Assembly (NCBI GenBank): GCA_001898645.1
Contig: MKUQ01000016.1
Span: 1-64,000 of the forward strand
Source: Burkholderiales bacterium 70-64
GTDB taxonomy: Bacteria > Pseudomonadota > Gammaproteobacteria > Burkholderiales > Burkholderiaceae_E
Direction: 5' to 3'
Length of the DNA: 64,000 nt
Shown here piece by piece: positions 25,932 to 34,194 of this stretch (position 1 is the first letter of the stretch; each line of letters starts with the position of its first letter). The notes under the pieces were generated by a model. The model was not told the DNA's origin and ran no database searches. It worked only from the letters and a program-made list of their open reading frames with translations. A program made the translations under genes and the position numbers.

Positions 25932-27149
25932 GTGAACCGAAGAGCAACTCCCGCAACGCTTCCGATCCTCGCCGGCGCCTCGCTGATGCTCAGCCTGAGC
26001 ATGGGCATGCGGCAGAGCCTCGGCTTGTTCGTGGCTCCGGCCTCGCGTGAGCTCGGCATCGGCACGGCCGATTTCGCGTTCGCGATCGCGGTGCAGAACA
26101 TCGTCTGGGGTCTCGCGCAGCCGCTCGTGGGTGCATTGGCCGACTCGCTCGGCTGCCGCGCGGTGATGCTCGCCGGAGCGGTGCTCTACGGTGCCGGCCT
26201 GCTCTGGACGATGCAGGCGACGGGCGTGTTCGGCATCACCATGGGCAGCGGCGTGCTGGTCGGCATGGCGCTGGCGTGCACGGCCGCCGGCCTGGCGATG
26301 AGCGTCACGGCACGCGCGGTGCCCGCAGGCTCGCGCAGCCTCGCACTGGGCGTCGTCTCGGCGCTCGGCTCGATCGGCACGTTCGTCGCGGCGCCTCTCG
26401 CGCAGGGCCTCATCGTGCGCGACGGCTGGCAGGCCGGTCTGGGCGGCTTCGTCGCCCTGGCCGCCGTGATGATCCCCGCGGCCTTCGTGGCCGGCAACGT
26501 CGACCGGCTACCCGCCGAGGCCGCGGGCATGCAGGCCCGGACCATGCGGGAAGTCGTCGGCGCCGCCGCGCGCAGCCGGCGCTACCTCGTCATGTCGGGC
26601 GCATTCTTCGTCTGCGGGCTGCAGCTCGTCTTCCTCACCACGCACCTGCCCACCTACCTCGCGATCTGCGGCCTCGATCCGATGCTGAGCGCCAAGGCGA
26701 TTGCCGTGCTGGGCGGCTTCAACGTCGTCGGATCCTGGCTCTTCGGGTGGCTGGGTGGGCGGTATCCGAAGCACATCCTGCTCGGGCTCATCTACCTCCT
26801 GCGCTCGGCGTTCATCGCGATCTACTTCGCGCTGCCGGCGACCGAAGCCTCGACGCTGCTGTTCGCAGCCGCCATCGGCTTGCTGTGGCTCGGCGTGATC
26901 CCGCTCGTGAACGGCCTCGTCGCCGAGACGTTCGGCGTGCACTTCATGGCCACGCTCGCCGGCATCGCGTTCCTGAGCCATCAGCTCGGCTCCTTCGTCG
27001 GCGCTTGGGGCGGCGGCCTCGTGCTCGACATGCTCGGCTCGTACCAGCGCGCCTGGCAGTTCGGCGTCGCCGTCGGCCTGGCGGCCGGCGTGGTGCAGAT
27101 CGCCGCGGGGGGCGCGGCACGTAACCGCCTCGAGGCGCGTGCGACCTGA
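25932..27149 (+). CDS. MFS transporter (organic-acid type)
   Basis: The 405-residue carrier has 12 predicted membrane helices and an MFS motif-A-like loop (GALADSLGCR at about 67-76). The overall pattern (SMGMRQSLGLFVAPASRELG near the start, GGRYPKHILL mid-chain) resembles carriers for monocarboxylates or related acids. GTG start at 25932. It is divergent from glmE and convergent with the LuxR gene, so it belongs to the mutase locus by position. It may import a pathway substrate or export an intermediate (inference). Confidence 0.85.
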   Translation: MNRRATPATLPILAGASLMLSLSMGMRQSLGLFVAPASRELGIGTADFAFAIAVQNIVWGLAQPLVGALADSLGCRAVMLAGAVLYGAGLLWTMQATGVFGITMGSGVLVGMALACTAAGLAMSVTARAVPAGSRSLALGVVSALGSIGTFVAAPLAQGLIVRDGWQAGLGGFVALAAVMIPAAFVAGNVDRLPAEAAGMQARTMREVVGAAARSRRYLVMSGAFFVCGLQLVFLTTHLPTYLAICGLDPMLSAKAIAVLGGFNVVGSWLFGWLGGRYPKHILLGLIYLLRSAFIAIYFALPATEASTLLFAAAIGLLWLGVIPLVNGLVAETFGVHFMATLAGIAFLSHQLGSFVGAWGGGLVLDMLGSYQRAWQFGVAVGLAAGVVQIAAGGAARNRLEARAT

Positions 27150-27215
27150 ACGGTGCGCTCGCGCCTGCGCCGCGCTAAGCCGCACCTTGGCTGCCCGATG
27201 CGCACCCCAAGCGAT

Positions 27216-28070
27216 TCAGTGTCGCGTCCGCGCAGCCGAGAGGCACAGCGCGAACAGATCGTTGCGGCTGCAGATGCCCAGCTTCTCGTAGGCCCGCTTG
27301 CGATACGTGGCCACGGAGCTCTCGGCGATGCCGAACTCGAGCGCGATCGCCTCGCTCGTCTGGCCCGCCAGCTGCCGCGCACAGACCTCGATCTCGCGCG
27401 ACGACAGACGCGCCGAGCCGCGCGCAAGCAGCCGGCGCACGAGATCGAGCCGGCCGGCGCTCTCGCGTTCGGGCACGTGCGCATCGAGCTCGCGATGCTT
27501 GAGGATGCTGTTCAGGACGATATCGGCCAGCAGGAGCAGGCTCTCGAGCTGGCTCGATTGCGGCCACGCCCGGGCGCGGCACACGTAGAGGTTCGCGTAT
27601 ACCTGGTCGGCGGCGTTGCGCTCGAATGCGGCGATCTTTCCGCCCAGGCCGGCCTCTTCGAAGAAATAGTGGCGGTAGTGCCTGTCGGCGATCTCCTCGC
27701 TGCGGAAGAACCGCGGGCGCAGCGCGTCCGGACGACGCCCGCGCAGCTCGCGCAGTGCCGGATCCTGCGCGAACAGGCCTTCCTCCACGTAGCGCCGGAC
27801 CCGACGCGCGTGATCCAGCGGCTGCGATCGGTTCCAGTAGAAGAACGGCCGGGCGCTTCCCGCGTCGTCGACGCTGAAGACGTTGCACTGATCGAAGCCG
27901 GCGGCGGCGAGCAGCCCGACGAGCCGTGCCGTGAAGTCGTCGCGCCCGATCGAGGCCACGATCGCTGCCACTGCCGGAGCGACCGAGCGCTCGCCGAGCA
28001 GCGATGGCGGCACGGCGCTGCGGACGTCGCAACGGACGGATGCCCGGGCGCCGGCACGCACGGCACTCAC
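27216..28070 (-). CDS. LuxR-type transcriptional regulator
   Basis: The 284-residue protein has a C-terminal LuxR HTH at about 215-275 (LSSREIEVCARQLAGQTSEAI ... SSVATYRKRAYEKLGICSR). The N-terminal 200 residues are a sensor region without recognised acyl-homoserine-lactone motifs; HYRHYFFEEAGLGGK suggests a GAF/PAS-like fold. GTG 28070 overlaps the stop of the second glmE by 4 bp (GTGA), so the regulator is translationally coupled to that mutase gene and likely controls the locus. There is no ATG in the usable region; GTG 28061 is an alternative start. Confidence 0.85.
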   Translation of the reverse strand: MSAVRAGARASVRCDVRSAVPPSLLGERSVAPAVAAIVASIGRDDFTARLVGLLAAAGFDQCNVFSVDDAGSARPFFYWNRSQPLDHARRVRRYVEEGLFAQDPALRELRGRRPDALRPRFFRSEEIADRHYRHYFFEEAGLGGKIAAFERNAADQVYANLYVCRARAWPQSSQLESLLLLADIVLNSILKHRELDAHVPERESAGRLDLVRRLLARGSARLSSREIEVCARQLAGQTSEAIALEFGIAESSVATYRKRAYEKLGICSRNDLFALCLSAARTRH

Positions 28071-29518
28071 CGGATCACCGAAGCGAACTGCAGGTCCGCG
28101 ACGACCGTGTCGAACGTGACCTTGCGGCCGTCCCTGCGCTCGCGCTCGGCGACCTTCTCGCGGTGGTATTCGAGAACCTCCCTCGGCAAGGGGATGTTGC
28201 CGGCATCGAGGTAGCGCACCGCATTCTCCGCGTCGCGAACGACGCGGACCTTCCCGTGGTTGTGTTTCCACGGCGTGAGCATGGTATCGATCCAGCCGAC
28301 CTCCACGCCCTTGCACAGGCCGATCGCCATGTCGCCGCCGGCCGCTTCGAGGCATTTCTCCATCAGCGCACGAACCTCGAGCTCGATCATCGCCTCCTCC
28401 TGCGCGAGCTTCGCGTTCTCGGGCAGCCGCTGGGTGCCCATCAGCCGCAGCATGTGCCTGGCGAGCTTCACCGAACGGGCCATGCCCTCCTTCGTCGGCG
28501 TGGCGCGCGCTTCGTCCTGGCACTTCAGCACGACACCGGGCACGCCGCCCAGAATCGGAACCGCCGCATTCCACGCGATCATCGCGTTGGCCTCGTCCTC
28601 GCCCGGCGGCCACGCGCCCAGGAACGGGAAGGCGCCGGTGAAGAACTCCACGTCGCCGAAGCCGAAGCGCGCGCAGTATTCTTCGCACAGCCGTTCGGTG
28701 ACCCGGATCATCGCGATATCCTGGATCAGGTTCATGCCGAGCCCGTGCTCGATGAACTGGTACTTCACGCCCTGCGCCGCGGCGAGCAGCGCCTCGGAGA
28801 CGCAGACGAACGAGTGGTAGCCGGCGCTGTCGTAACCCGACAGGTTGCACGCGTTCCAGGGGCAGATCGGAACACCGTTCTCGGTATAGATCGCGGCCAG
28901 GCGCGCTTCGTACTGATTGATGCGGATCTCCTCGGCCAGCGGGATGCTCTTGCAGTGCGCGATGACCTCCTGCAGCGAACGCACCGAGCATCCGCTCCAG
29001 CCGGCCGCGAGCACGATCTCCGAGGCGAGGCGTCCGTCTTCGTCGGTGGAGTTGAAATGCAGCGAAACCTCGCTCGCCCGCATGATGCGCCGTGCCTCCT
29101 CGACACCGAAGTTCACGACGGGCCAGCCGTTGAGCATCGACATGCCTTCCTTGCGGCTGCGTTCGATGCCCATGGCCGCGCTTCGGTAGTCGTTCTTGCG
29201 AGTATAGGAGTCCGAATAGATCAGCCATGATCCGTTCGGCGCGAGGTCGGCTTCCCGCTCGACGAACTGCAGGCCATCGATCACGTACTCGGTGAGCGCA
29301 CGGCCGAACTGCGGGATCAGCACGTGCGTGCCCGCCTCCTTCGCGGCCTTGAGCTTGAGCGCCTGGTTCTTCCCGCGTGACAGCTCGCGCGCGGCGGCGA
29401 TGCATTCGTCGAGATCGCGCAGCGCCCGCCCGGTTTCCCACTGGGGAAGCACCTCCTCGGTGCGGATCCGGAAGAACTCTTCGTCGCTCAGGCGCTCGTT
29501 GCGAACCTCGGGTCTCAC
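28067..29518 (-). CDS. Second GlmE-family mutase large subunit
   Basis: This 483-residue paralogue of the first GlmE protein is, by eye, roughly 80% identical along its length. It shares the same replaced substrate residues (PQFG, LHFN, and an extra change to Ser at the Glu171 position), so the two copies probably share a substrate class that is not glutamate. It has no S or L subunit of its own and would need to borrow GlmS from the neighbouring operon. GTG start, with AGGAG 8 nt upstream. Overlaps the LuxR start by 4 bp. A palindrome lies 55 bp upstream of the start. Confidence 0.88.
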   Translation of the reverse strand: MRPEVRNERLSDEEFFRIRTEEVLPQWETGRALRDLDECIAAARELSRGKNQALKLKAAKEAGTHVLIPQFGRALTEYVIDGLQFVEREADLAPNGSWLIYSDSYTRKNDYRSAAMGIERSRKEGMSMLNGWPVVNFGVEEARRIMRASEVSLHFNSTDEDGRLASEIVLAAGWSGCSVRSLQEVIAHCKSIPLAEEIRINQYEARLAAIYTENGVPICPWNACNLSGYDSAGYHSFVCVSEALLAAAQGVKYQFIEHGLGMNLIQDIAMIRVTERLCEEYCARFGFGDVEFFTGAFPFLGAWPPGEDEANAMIAWNAAVPILGGVPGVVLKCQDEARATPTKEGMARSVKLARHMLRLMGTQRLPENAKLAQEEAMIELEVRALMEKCLEAAGGDMAIGLCKGVEVGWIDTMLTPWKHNHGKVRVVRDAENAVRYLDAGNIPLPREVLEYHREKVAERERRDGRKVTFDTVVADLQFASVIR

Positions 29519-29572
29519 GTATCGGCTCCTGCGTTGGCGGGTCGACCACGGCCAAGGGCGGCCTTAATTCTG

Positions 29573-29597
29573 AAATGCAGAATTACATTCTGCATTT
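29573..29597. promoter_or_regulatory. AT-rich palindromic operator upstream of the second glmE
   Basis: AAATGCAGAAT (29573-29583) and ATTCTGCATTT (29587-29597) form a perfect 11-bp inverted repeat with a 3-bp centre, unusual in such GC-rich DNA. It lies 55 bp upstream of the second glmE start and 139 bp downstream of the IclR gene. Size and symmetry suit an IclR-family or GntR-family dimer. A run of T residues follows on the plus strand, but no plus-strand gene ends here, so an operator is preferred over a terminator. Confidence 0.6.
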
Positions 29598-29735
29598 TTT
29601 CATATGCTCGAACACACGCGACCGGATGTCAACCCGATGGCGTTCGAAGCTGCCGCACGCTCGATGCGGCGATGTCTGTGGGGGGTGATGTCGTGGATCG
29701 GGCCGCCGGAGCGGCCGCCGCGCTCCTGAGCAGGT

Positions 29736-30545
29736 TCAGCCCGCCACCAGCTTCACCGAGATCTCCCGCGTCGCCTGCGTCAGGTACGGCAGGCAGGTCT
29801 TGACGATCTGCTGCACCGTCGCGACCTTGTGGATCCAGGTGAGGTTCACGACGGCGATGACCTCCTCGCCAACCCAGATGGGGATGGCTATCGAGTCTCG
29901 CTGATCGTCGAACTCGCGTCGCGTCTTCTCGAAATGGCCGCCGAAGTCGGCAGCGCGGCTTCCATAGCCTTGCTGGCGCGTCTCCTCGAGCACCTTCTGC
30001 ACGGCGGCCGGCTTTCTGGCCATGTAGTTGCCGGCATCGTTGCTCGCCGCGAGGCGCTGCAGGACGGCCTGCCGCTCGTCCTCGCCGCAGAAGGCCAGAT
30101 AGGCACGGCCGGTGGCCGAGCGCAGCATGTTGATGCGAAAGCCGATCGGGCCGAGTGCGAGGTGCGAGAAGTACGACCGCGGCCGGTTCGTCTCGATGAC
30201 TTCCATATGCATCAGGCGCGGCACCGCGAGGACAGACGGCCAATTCACCTGGTGGCACAGCCGCTCGAGAATCGGCGCAGCCACCTCGACAAGGAAGCCT
30301 TCGTCGTTGACCTGGGGCGAACGCGGCAGGTAGGAGTGGCTGGCCATGAATGCGCCGTCTGCCAAGCGCTGCCAGATGAGTCCGCGTCCCTCGAGCGTCG
30401 CCAGCACGCGCGTCAGCGTCGCCTTCGGCAGGCCGGTCGCGAGATGGAGGTCATGCAGGCTTGCCGTGCGCGCCTTCTGCAGATAACCCAGAACCTCCAG
30501 TCCGCGATCCAGCGCGCGGATGGTTTTCACTCTGTAGTCACGCAT
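29736..30545 (-). CDS. IclR-family transcriptional regulator
   Basis: The 269-residue protein has an N-terminal winged HTH at about 8-70 (VKTIRALDRGLEVLGYLQ ... TGLPKATLTRVLATLEGRG) and a C-terminal IclR effector domain (about 85-265, with GYGSRAADFG and IAIPIWVGEEVIAVVNLTW). These regulators bind small aromatic or organic acids. ATG 30545 was preferred to GTG 30575 because AGGTGA precedes it and because a near-perfect palindrome then falls in the 5' region. Divergent from the accB-led catabolic operon, which it probably controls. Confidence 0.9.
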   Translation of the reverse strand: MRDYRVKTIRALDRGLEVLGYLQKARTASLHDLHLATGLPKATLTRVLATLEGRGLIWQRLADGAFMASHSYLPRSPQVNDEGFLVEVAAPILERLCHQVNWPSVLAVPRLMHMEVIETNRPRSYFSHLALGPIGFRINMLRSATGRAYLAFCGEDERQAVLQRLAASNDAGNYMARKPAAVQKVLEETRQQGYGSRAADFGGHFEKTRREFDDQRDSIAIPIWVGEEVIAVVNLTWIHKVATVQQIVKTCLPYLTQATREISVKLVAG

Positions 30546-30550
30546 CCAAC

Positions 30551-30567
30551 TTTTCACCTGGAGAAAA
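30551..30567. promoter_or_regulatory. IclR-type operator next to the iclR start
   Basis: TTTTCACCTGGAGAAAA is a 17-bp palindrome with a single mismatched pair, 5 bp upstream of the IclR start codon. IclR proteins recognise 13-17 bp palindromes, so this is a likely autoregulatory and operon operator. The remaining 30568-30818 shows no other feature that I can support. Confidence 0.5.
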
Positions 30568-30818
30568 TCTGACACGTCACGGTAGCGGAGCTGACGAAGC
30601 GGCGCAACACTTTCCCATCAGAAGCGAAGCCAGAGAGAACGACCGGAGACCACCGTGACATACCGTCGCATCCCTGCTTGAATTGAGCCGCACCGGCTCG
30701 CGAGCGCAAGAGCGGCTGCTGATCGTCGTCGTTGGCCGCCCGGCCGTACTGTTCCCGAAACGAGTATCGAGCGCACCTCGAAGGTGCGTCGGCCACTGCA
30801 TTGTCCGAAGAGTTCCGA

Positions 30819-31298
30819 ATGAGCATCTCCCACGAAGACGTCGAACGCATCATCCGTCTGCTCGAAGCCTCCCACTTCGATGAACTGCATCTCGAACTGG
30901 ACGGTCTCAAGCTGGACCTGCGTCGTCGTGGTGCCGGATCGGCCGAAACCGTTGTGGCGAAACAGCTGGCCCTGCCGGCGCCATCGGCACCCGCTCCGAC
31001 GGGAGATTTGACCGTCAGCCCCGTGCCGGCCGCCGCAGCCAGCGGTCTCGTGGAAATCAAGGCTCCGATGCTGGGCACCTTCTACCGTGCCCCCAAGCCC
31101 GGAGCCGATCCGTTCGTCGCGATCGGCAGCCGCATTGAGCCTGACACCGTGATCGGCATCATCGAAGTCATGAAGCTGATGAATTCGGTGGCCGCCGGAG
31201 TGAGCGGCGAGGTCGTCGAGATCGTCGCCCCCGATGCGCATCTTGTCGAGTACGACCAGGTCCTGGTTCGCGTGCATCCGGCCGTGGAGCGGCGATGA
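30819..31298 (+). CDS. Biotin carboxyl carrier protein of a three-part carboxylase
   Basis: The 159-residue BCCP has an N-terminal helical part, a Pro/Ala linker (about 50-75) and a biotinyl domain (about 78-157). The biotin-accepting lysine is K119 in EVMKL (116-120), where the usual AMKM is altered at the first position. The protein carries carboxybiotin from the biotin carboxylase to the carboxyltransferase. It overlaps the next gene by 4 bp. It heads a dedicated catabolic operon rather than the fatty-acid accBC locus, so it is probably not the housekeeping AccB. Confidence 0.9.
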   Translation: MSISHEDVERIIRLLEASHFDELHLELDGLKLDLRRRGAGSAETVVAKQLALPAPSAPAPTGDLTVSPVPAAAASGLVEIKAPMLGTFYRAPKPGADPFVAIGSRIEPDTVIGIIEVMKLMNSVAAGVSGEVVEIVAPDAHLVEYDQVLVRVHPAVERR

Positions 31299-32701
31299 GC
31301 GACGGCTTCCTTTCGACCCGCCAGCCCGCGCGCATCCGCCGCGTGCTCGTGGCCAATCGCGGCGAGATCGCGGTGCGCGTGATCCGCACATTGAGGCGCC
31401 TGGGCATCGGGTCGGTGCTGGCGGTCTCGAGCGCTGACCGCGAAAGCCTGGGGGCACGCCTCGCGGACCGTGCGGTGTGCATTGGACCCGCACGCTCCAC
31501 CGACAGCTACCTGAAGATCGAAACAGTGGTCGCCGCCGCGCTGGGCACCGGCTGCCAGGCCGTACACCCAGGATACGGCTTCCTGTCCGAGCGCGCCGAA
31601 TTCGCCGCCGCCTGCGAACGCCACGGCCTGGTCTTCATCGGTCCGACCGCCGAGCAGATCGACCGCGTGGGCAACAAGCTCGAAGCACGCCGCATCGCCG
31701 AGCAGGCCGGGGTGCCGACGACGCCGGGCGGCCCGGTAGCTTCGCTCGACGAGGCGCTGCACTTGGCCGATCAGGTCGGTTACCCGGTGCTGATCAAGGC
31801 GGTCGGAGGAGGAGGCGGCCGTGGCCTGAAACGCGCCGATACGCCGGCGGACCTGAGAGCGCTGTTCGATCTCGCCAGCGCAGAGGCTCTGGCCGCGTTC
31901 GGGGACGGCCGCATTTACATCGAATGCTTCGTCACGCAGGGACGCCACGTCGAAGTGCAGGTTCTTGGGGACGGCGAGAGCGTCATCCATCTCGGAGACC
32001 GGGACTGCTCGGTGCAACGCCGGTACCAGAAGCTAATCGAGGAGGCGCCGGCACCGCACCTGTCCGGACGCATGCGCCGGGAGCTGCACGCCGCTGCCGT
32101 GCGTTTCGCGCGCCGCATCGACTACCGCAGCCTGGGCACGGTGGAGTTCCTCGTCGATGTCGCGCGACAGAAGTTCTACTTCCTCGAGATGAATGCGCGC
32201 ATCCAGGTCGAGCATCCGGTCACGGAGATGATCACGGGTCTGGATCTCGTGTCCGAGCAGATGCGCGTTGCCGAAGGCCATGCGCTGGCGCTCGATCAGT
32301 CCGACATCCGGCAGCAGGGACATGCAGTGGAGTGTCGCATCAACGCCGAGGATCCGGCCCGCGGGTTCCTGCCGTCGCCGGGCCGCGTCATCGAAGCGCA
32401 CTTCCCGGATCGCGCCGGCCTGCGCGTGGACACCCACATCGAGGACGGCGCGTCGATCCCGCCGTTCTACGACTCGATGATCGCCAAGGTCATCGCACAC
32501 GGCTCCACACGCGAGGAAGCACTGAGCAGGCTCGACGCTGCACTTGCCGAGCTTCGGCTCACCGGTATCCGAACCAACCAGGCGCTGCACCGCGAGGTGC
32601 TTGCAACCCCGGAATTCGCCGCCGGCGGCGTGGACACCGGCTTCCTCGGCCGCTGGCTGGCCGACCGCTCGGCGAACGCCGCCGCAGGACTCCCCGCATG
32701 A
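31295..32701 (+). CDS. Biotin carboxylase subunit
   Basis: This 468-residue ATP-grasp enzyme carboxylates biotin on BCCP with ATP and bicarbonate. N-terminal VLVANRGEIAVRVIRTLRRL, HPGYGFLSE, the glycine-rich ATP loop GGGGGRGLK (about 164-172), and EMNARIQVEHPVTEM with the catalytic Glu/Arg residues are all present. It overlaps its neighbours by 4 bp on both sides. Complete, with the normal length. Confidence 0.94.
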   Translation: MSDGFLSTRQPARIRRVLVANRGEIAVRVIRTLRRLGIGSVLAVSSADRESLGARLADRAVCIGPARSTDSYLKIETVVAAALGTGCQAVHPGYGFLSERAEFAAACERHGLVFIGPTAEQIDRVGNKLEARRIAEQAGVPTTPGGPVASLDEALHLADQVGYPVLIKAVGGGGGRGLKRADTPADLRALFDLASAEALAAFGDGRIYIECFVTQGRHVEVQVLGDGESVIHLGDRDCSVQRRYQKLIEEAPAPHLSGRMRRELHAAAVRFARRIDYRSLGTVEFLVDVARQKFYFLEMNARIQVEHPVTEMITGLDLVSEQMRVAEGHALALDQSDIRQQGHAVECRINAEDPARGFLPSPGRVIEAHFPDRAGLRVDTHIEDGASIPPFYDSMIAKVIAHGSTREEALSRLDAALAELRLTGIRTNQALHREVLATPEFAAGGVDTGFLGRWLADRSANAAAGLPA

Positions 32702-34194
32702 GTACCCATCGCCTCCAGTTCATAGACACCACCCTGCGCGACGGCAACCAGAGCCTGTGGGGAGCGACCGGGCTTCGTACGGGCATGATGCTCGAGATCG
32801 CTCCCGTGCTCGACCAGGTGGGCTACCACGCTATCGATTTCAGCAGCAGCACGCACATGGCCGTCACGGTCCGCTTCCACAAGGAAGACCCATGGGAGCG
32901 CTTCCGGTTGATGAAGGAATACGCACCGCGCACGCCGCTGAGTTTCCTGTCGACGGGCATGCGCTTCATCTCGTGGGAGACTGCGCACCCCGAGCTGATG
33001 GCCCTGTCGTACCAGCTGCTCGTGCGCAACGGTGTCGAGCGCTTCATGGTCATGGATCCGATGAACGACGCGGACGCCGTGATCGACAGCTGCCGGGCGA
33101 TCTCGCGAGCCGGCGGCCGCGAGATCGTCGGCGCACTGGTCTATACGGTCAGTGCGTTCCACGACGACGCGTTCTTCGCCGCCATGGCCCGCCGCCTGGC
33201 CGCCGAGCCGACGATCGGTCGGGTGTACCTGAAAGACCCGGGAGGGCTGCTGACGCCGGAACGCGCGCGTACGCTGCTGCCGGCTCTGCGCGAGGCCGTG
33301 GGCGCCACGCCGCTGGAGCTGCACTCGCACTGCACGATCGGCCTCGCGCCGTTCACCTACGCGATCGCGCCCGGGCTCGGCATCGACGCGCTGCATACGG
33401 CAGCGCGTCCGCTGGGCAACGGCAGCGGCCAGCCGGCGGTCGAGAACACGGTCGCGAACCTGCTGGTCCAGCAGTACGCGGTGGACCTCGACATGGACGC
33501 AGCGGCCCGCGTCAGTGCGTACTTCGTCGCGCTGGCGAAGGCCCAAGGCCTGCCCCAAGGCGCGCCGCAGGAGTACGACGCCCGCTATTTTCAGCATCAA
33601 CTGCCGGGCGGGATGCTCGGCACGATGCGCCGGCAACTGCGCGAGATGCGGCAGGAACACCGGATGGCCGAGGTCTACGTCGAGGTCGAGCGGGTTCGCG
33701 CCGAGCTCGGCTATCCGATCATGGTCACGCCGTTCTCCCAGGTCGTCGCGACGATGGCGGTGATGAACGTGCTTTCTCCGCAGCGCTACGCCACCGTACC
33801 GGACGAAGTGATCCGCTATGTGATCGGCCGCTTCGGCACGCCGCCGGTCCCGATGGACGGCAACGTCCGCGACCGCATCCTCGAACTTCCGCGCGCGAAG
33901 GAGCTCGCGGCGCAGTCGCCGATGCCTGGCCTCGACGAGCTGCGGGGGCGCTTCCCCGCCGGCCTCCCGGATGAGGAGTTCCTGTTGCGCGCCGTGATGC
34001 CGGCGGACCAGGTCGACGCAATGATCGCGGCAGGACCTTGCCGGCGCAGGTACAGCCCGGTGCTGGCGCCGGTCGAGAAGCTGCTGGAGTCGCTCAGATC
34101 GCGGGGCGACCTCGACGAGGTGCGCCTCGAACGCGAAGGGTTCGTCATGGCGCTGTCGCGCCGCGGCGAGACCCCGGAGGGACAAATCCGATGA
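32698..34194 (+). CDS. PYC/OadA-like carboxyltransferase with altered substrate pocket
   Basis: The 498-residue carboxyltransferase has the HMGL-like barrel of pyruvate carboxylase and the 5S/OadA subunits. Metal and catalytic residues are kept: R14-D15 and Q18 in DTTLRDGNQSL, K179 in YLKDPGG, and H209/H211 in HSH. In pyruvate carboxylases the LLRGAN motif supplies an arginine that binds the pyruvate carboxylate; the ungapped alignment from the shared KEDPWER places T86 (FLSTG) there. The enzyme is therefore probably not a pyruvate carboxylase and may act on a ketone. It lacks a fused biotinyl domain; BCCP is separate. ATG overlaps the preceding stop by 4 bp. Confidence 0.88.
   Translation: MSTHRLQFIDTTLRDGNQSLWGATGLRTGMMLEIAPVLDQVGYHAIDFSSSTHMAVTVRFHKEDPWERFRLMKEYAPRTPLSFLSTGMRFISWETAHPELMALSYQLLVRNGVERFMVMDPMNDADAVIDSCRAISRAGGREIVGALVYTVSAFHDDAFFAAMARRLAAEPTIGRVYLKDPGGLLTPERARTLLPALREAVGATPLELHSHCTIGLAPFTYAIAPGLGIDALHTAARPLGNGSGQPAVENTVANLLVQQYAVDLDMDAAARVSAYFVALAKAQGLPQGAPQEYDARYFQHQLPGGMLGTMRRQLREMRQEHRMAEVYVEVERVRAELGYPIMVTPFSQVVATMAVMNVLSPQRYATVPDEVIRYVIGRFGTPPVPMDGNVRDRILELPRAKELAAQSPMPGLDELRGRFPAGLPDEEFLLRAVMPADQVDAMIAAGPCRRRYSPVLAPVEKLLESLRSRGDLDEVRLEREGFVMALSRRGETPEGQIR

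Noticed and set aside
27216-29555. A single long minus-strand protein spanning the LuxR gene and the second glmE region
   Set aside because: The upstream part of this frame is an out-of-frame shadow of glmE; the LuxR protein starts at the GTG overlapping the glmE stop.
29573-29600. Intrinsic terminator on the plus strand at the AT-rich palindrome
   Set aside because: No plus-strand gene ends here, and the stem is AT-rich and placed in the leader of the second glmE.
31477-32697. N-terminal extension of the carboxyltransferase over the biotin carboxylase gene
   Set aside because: The extension is an out-of-frame reading of the biotin carboxylase; ATG 32698 with 4-bp overlap is the natural start.
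30819-32701. Housekeeping acetyl-CoA carboxylase accB-accC
   Set aside because: The genes are fused by overlap to a PYC/OadA-like carboxyltransferase and a catabolic operon, which points to a dedicated carboxylase.
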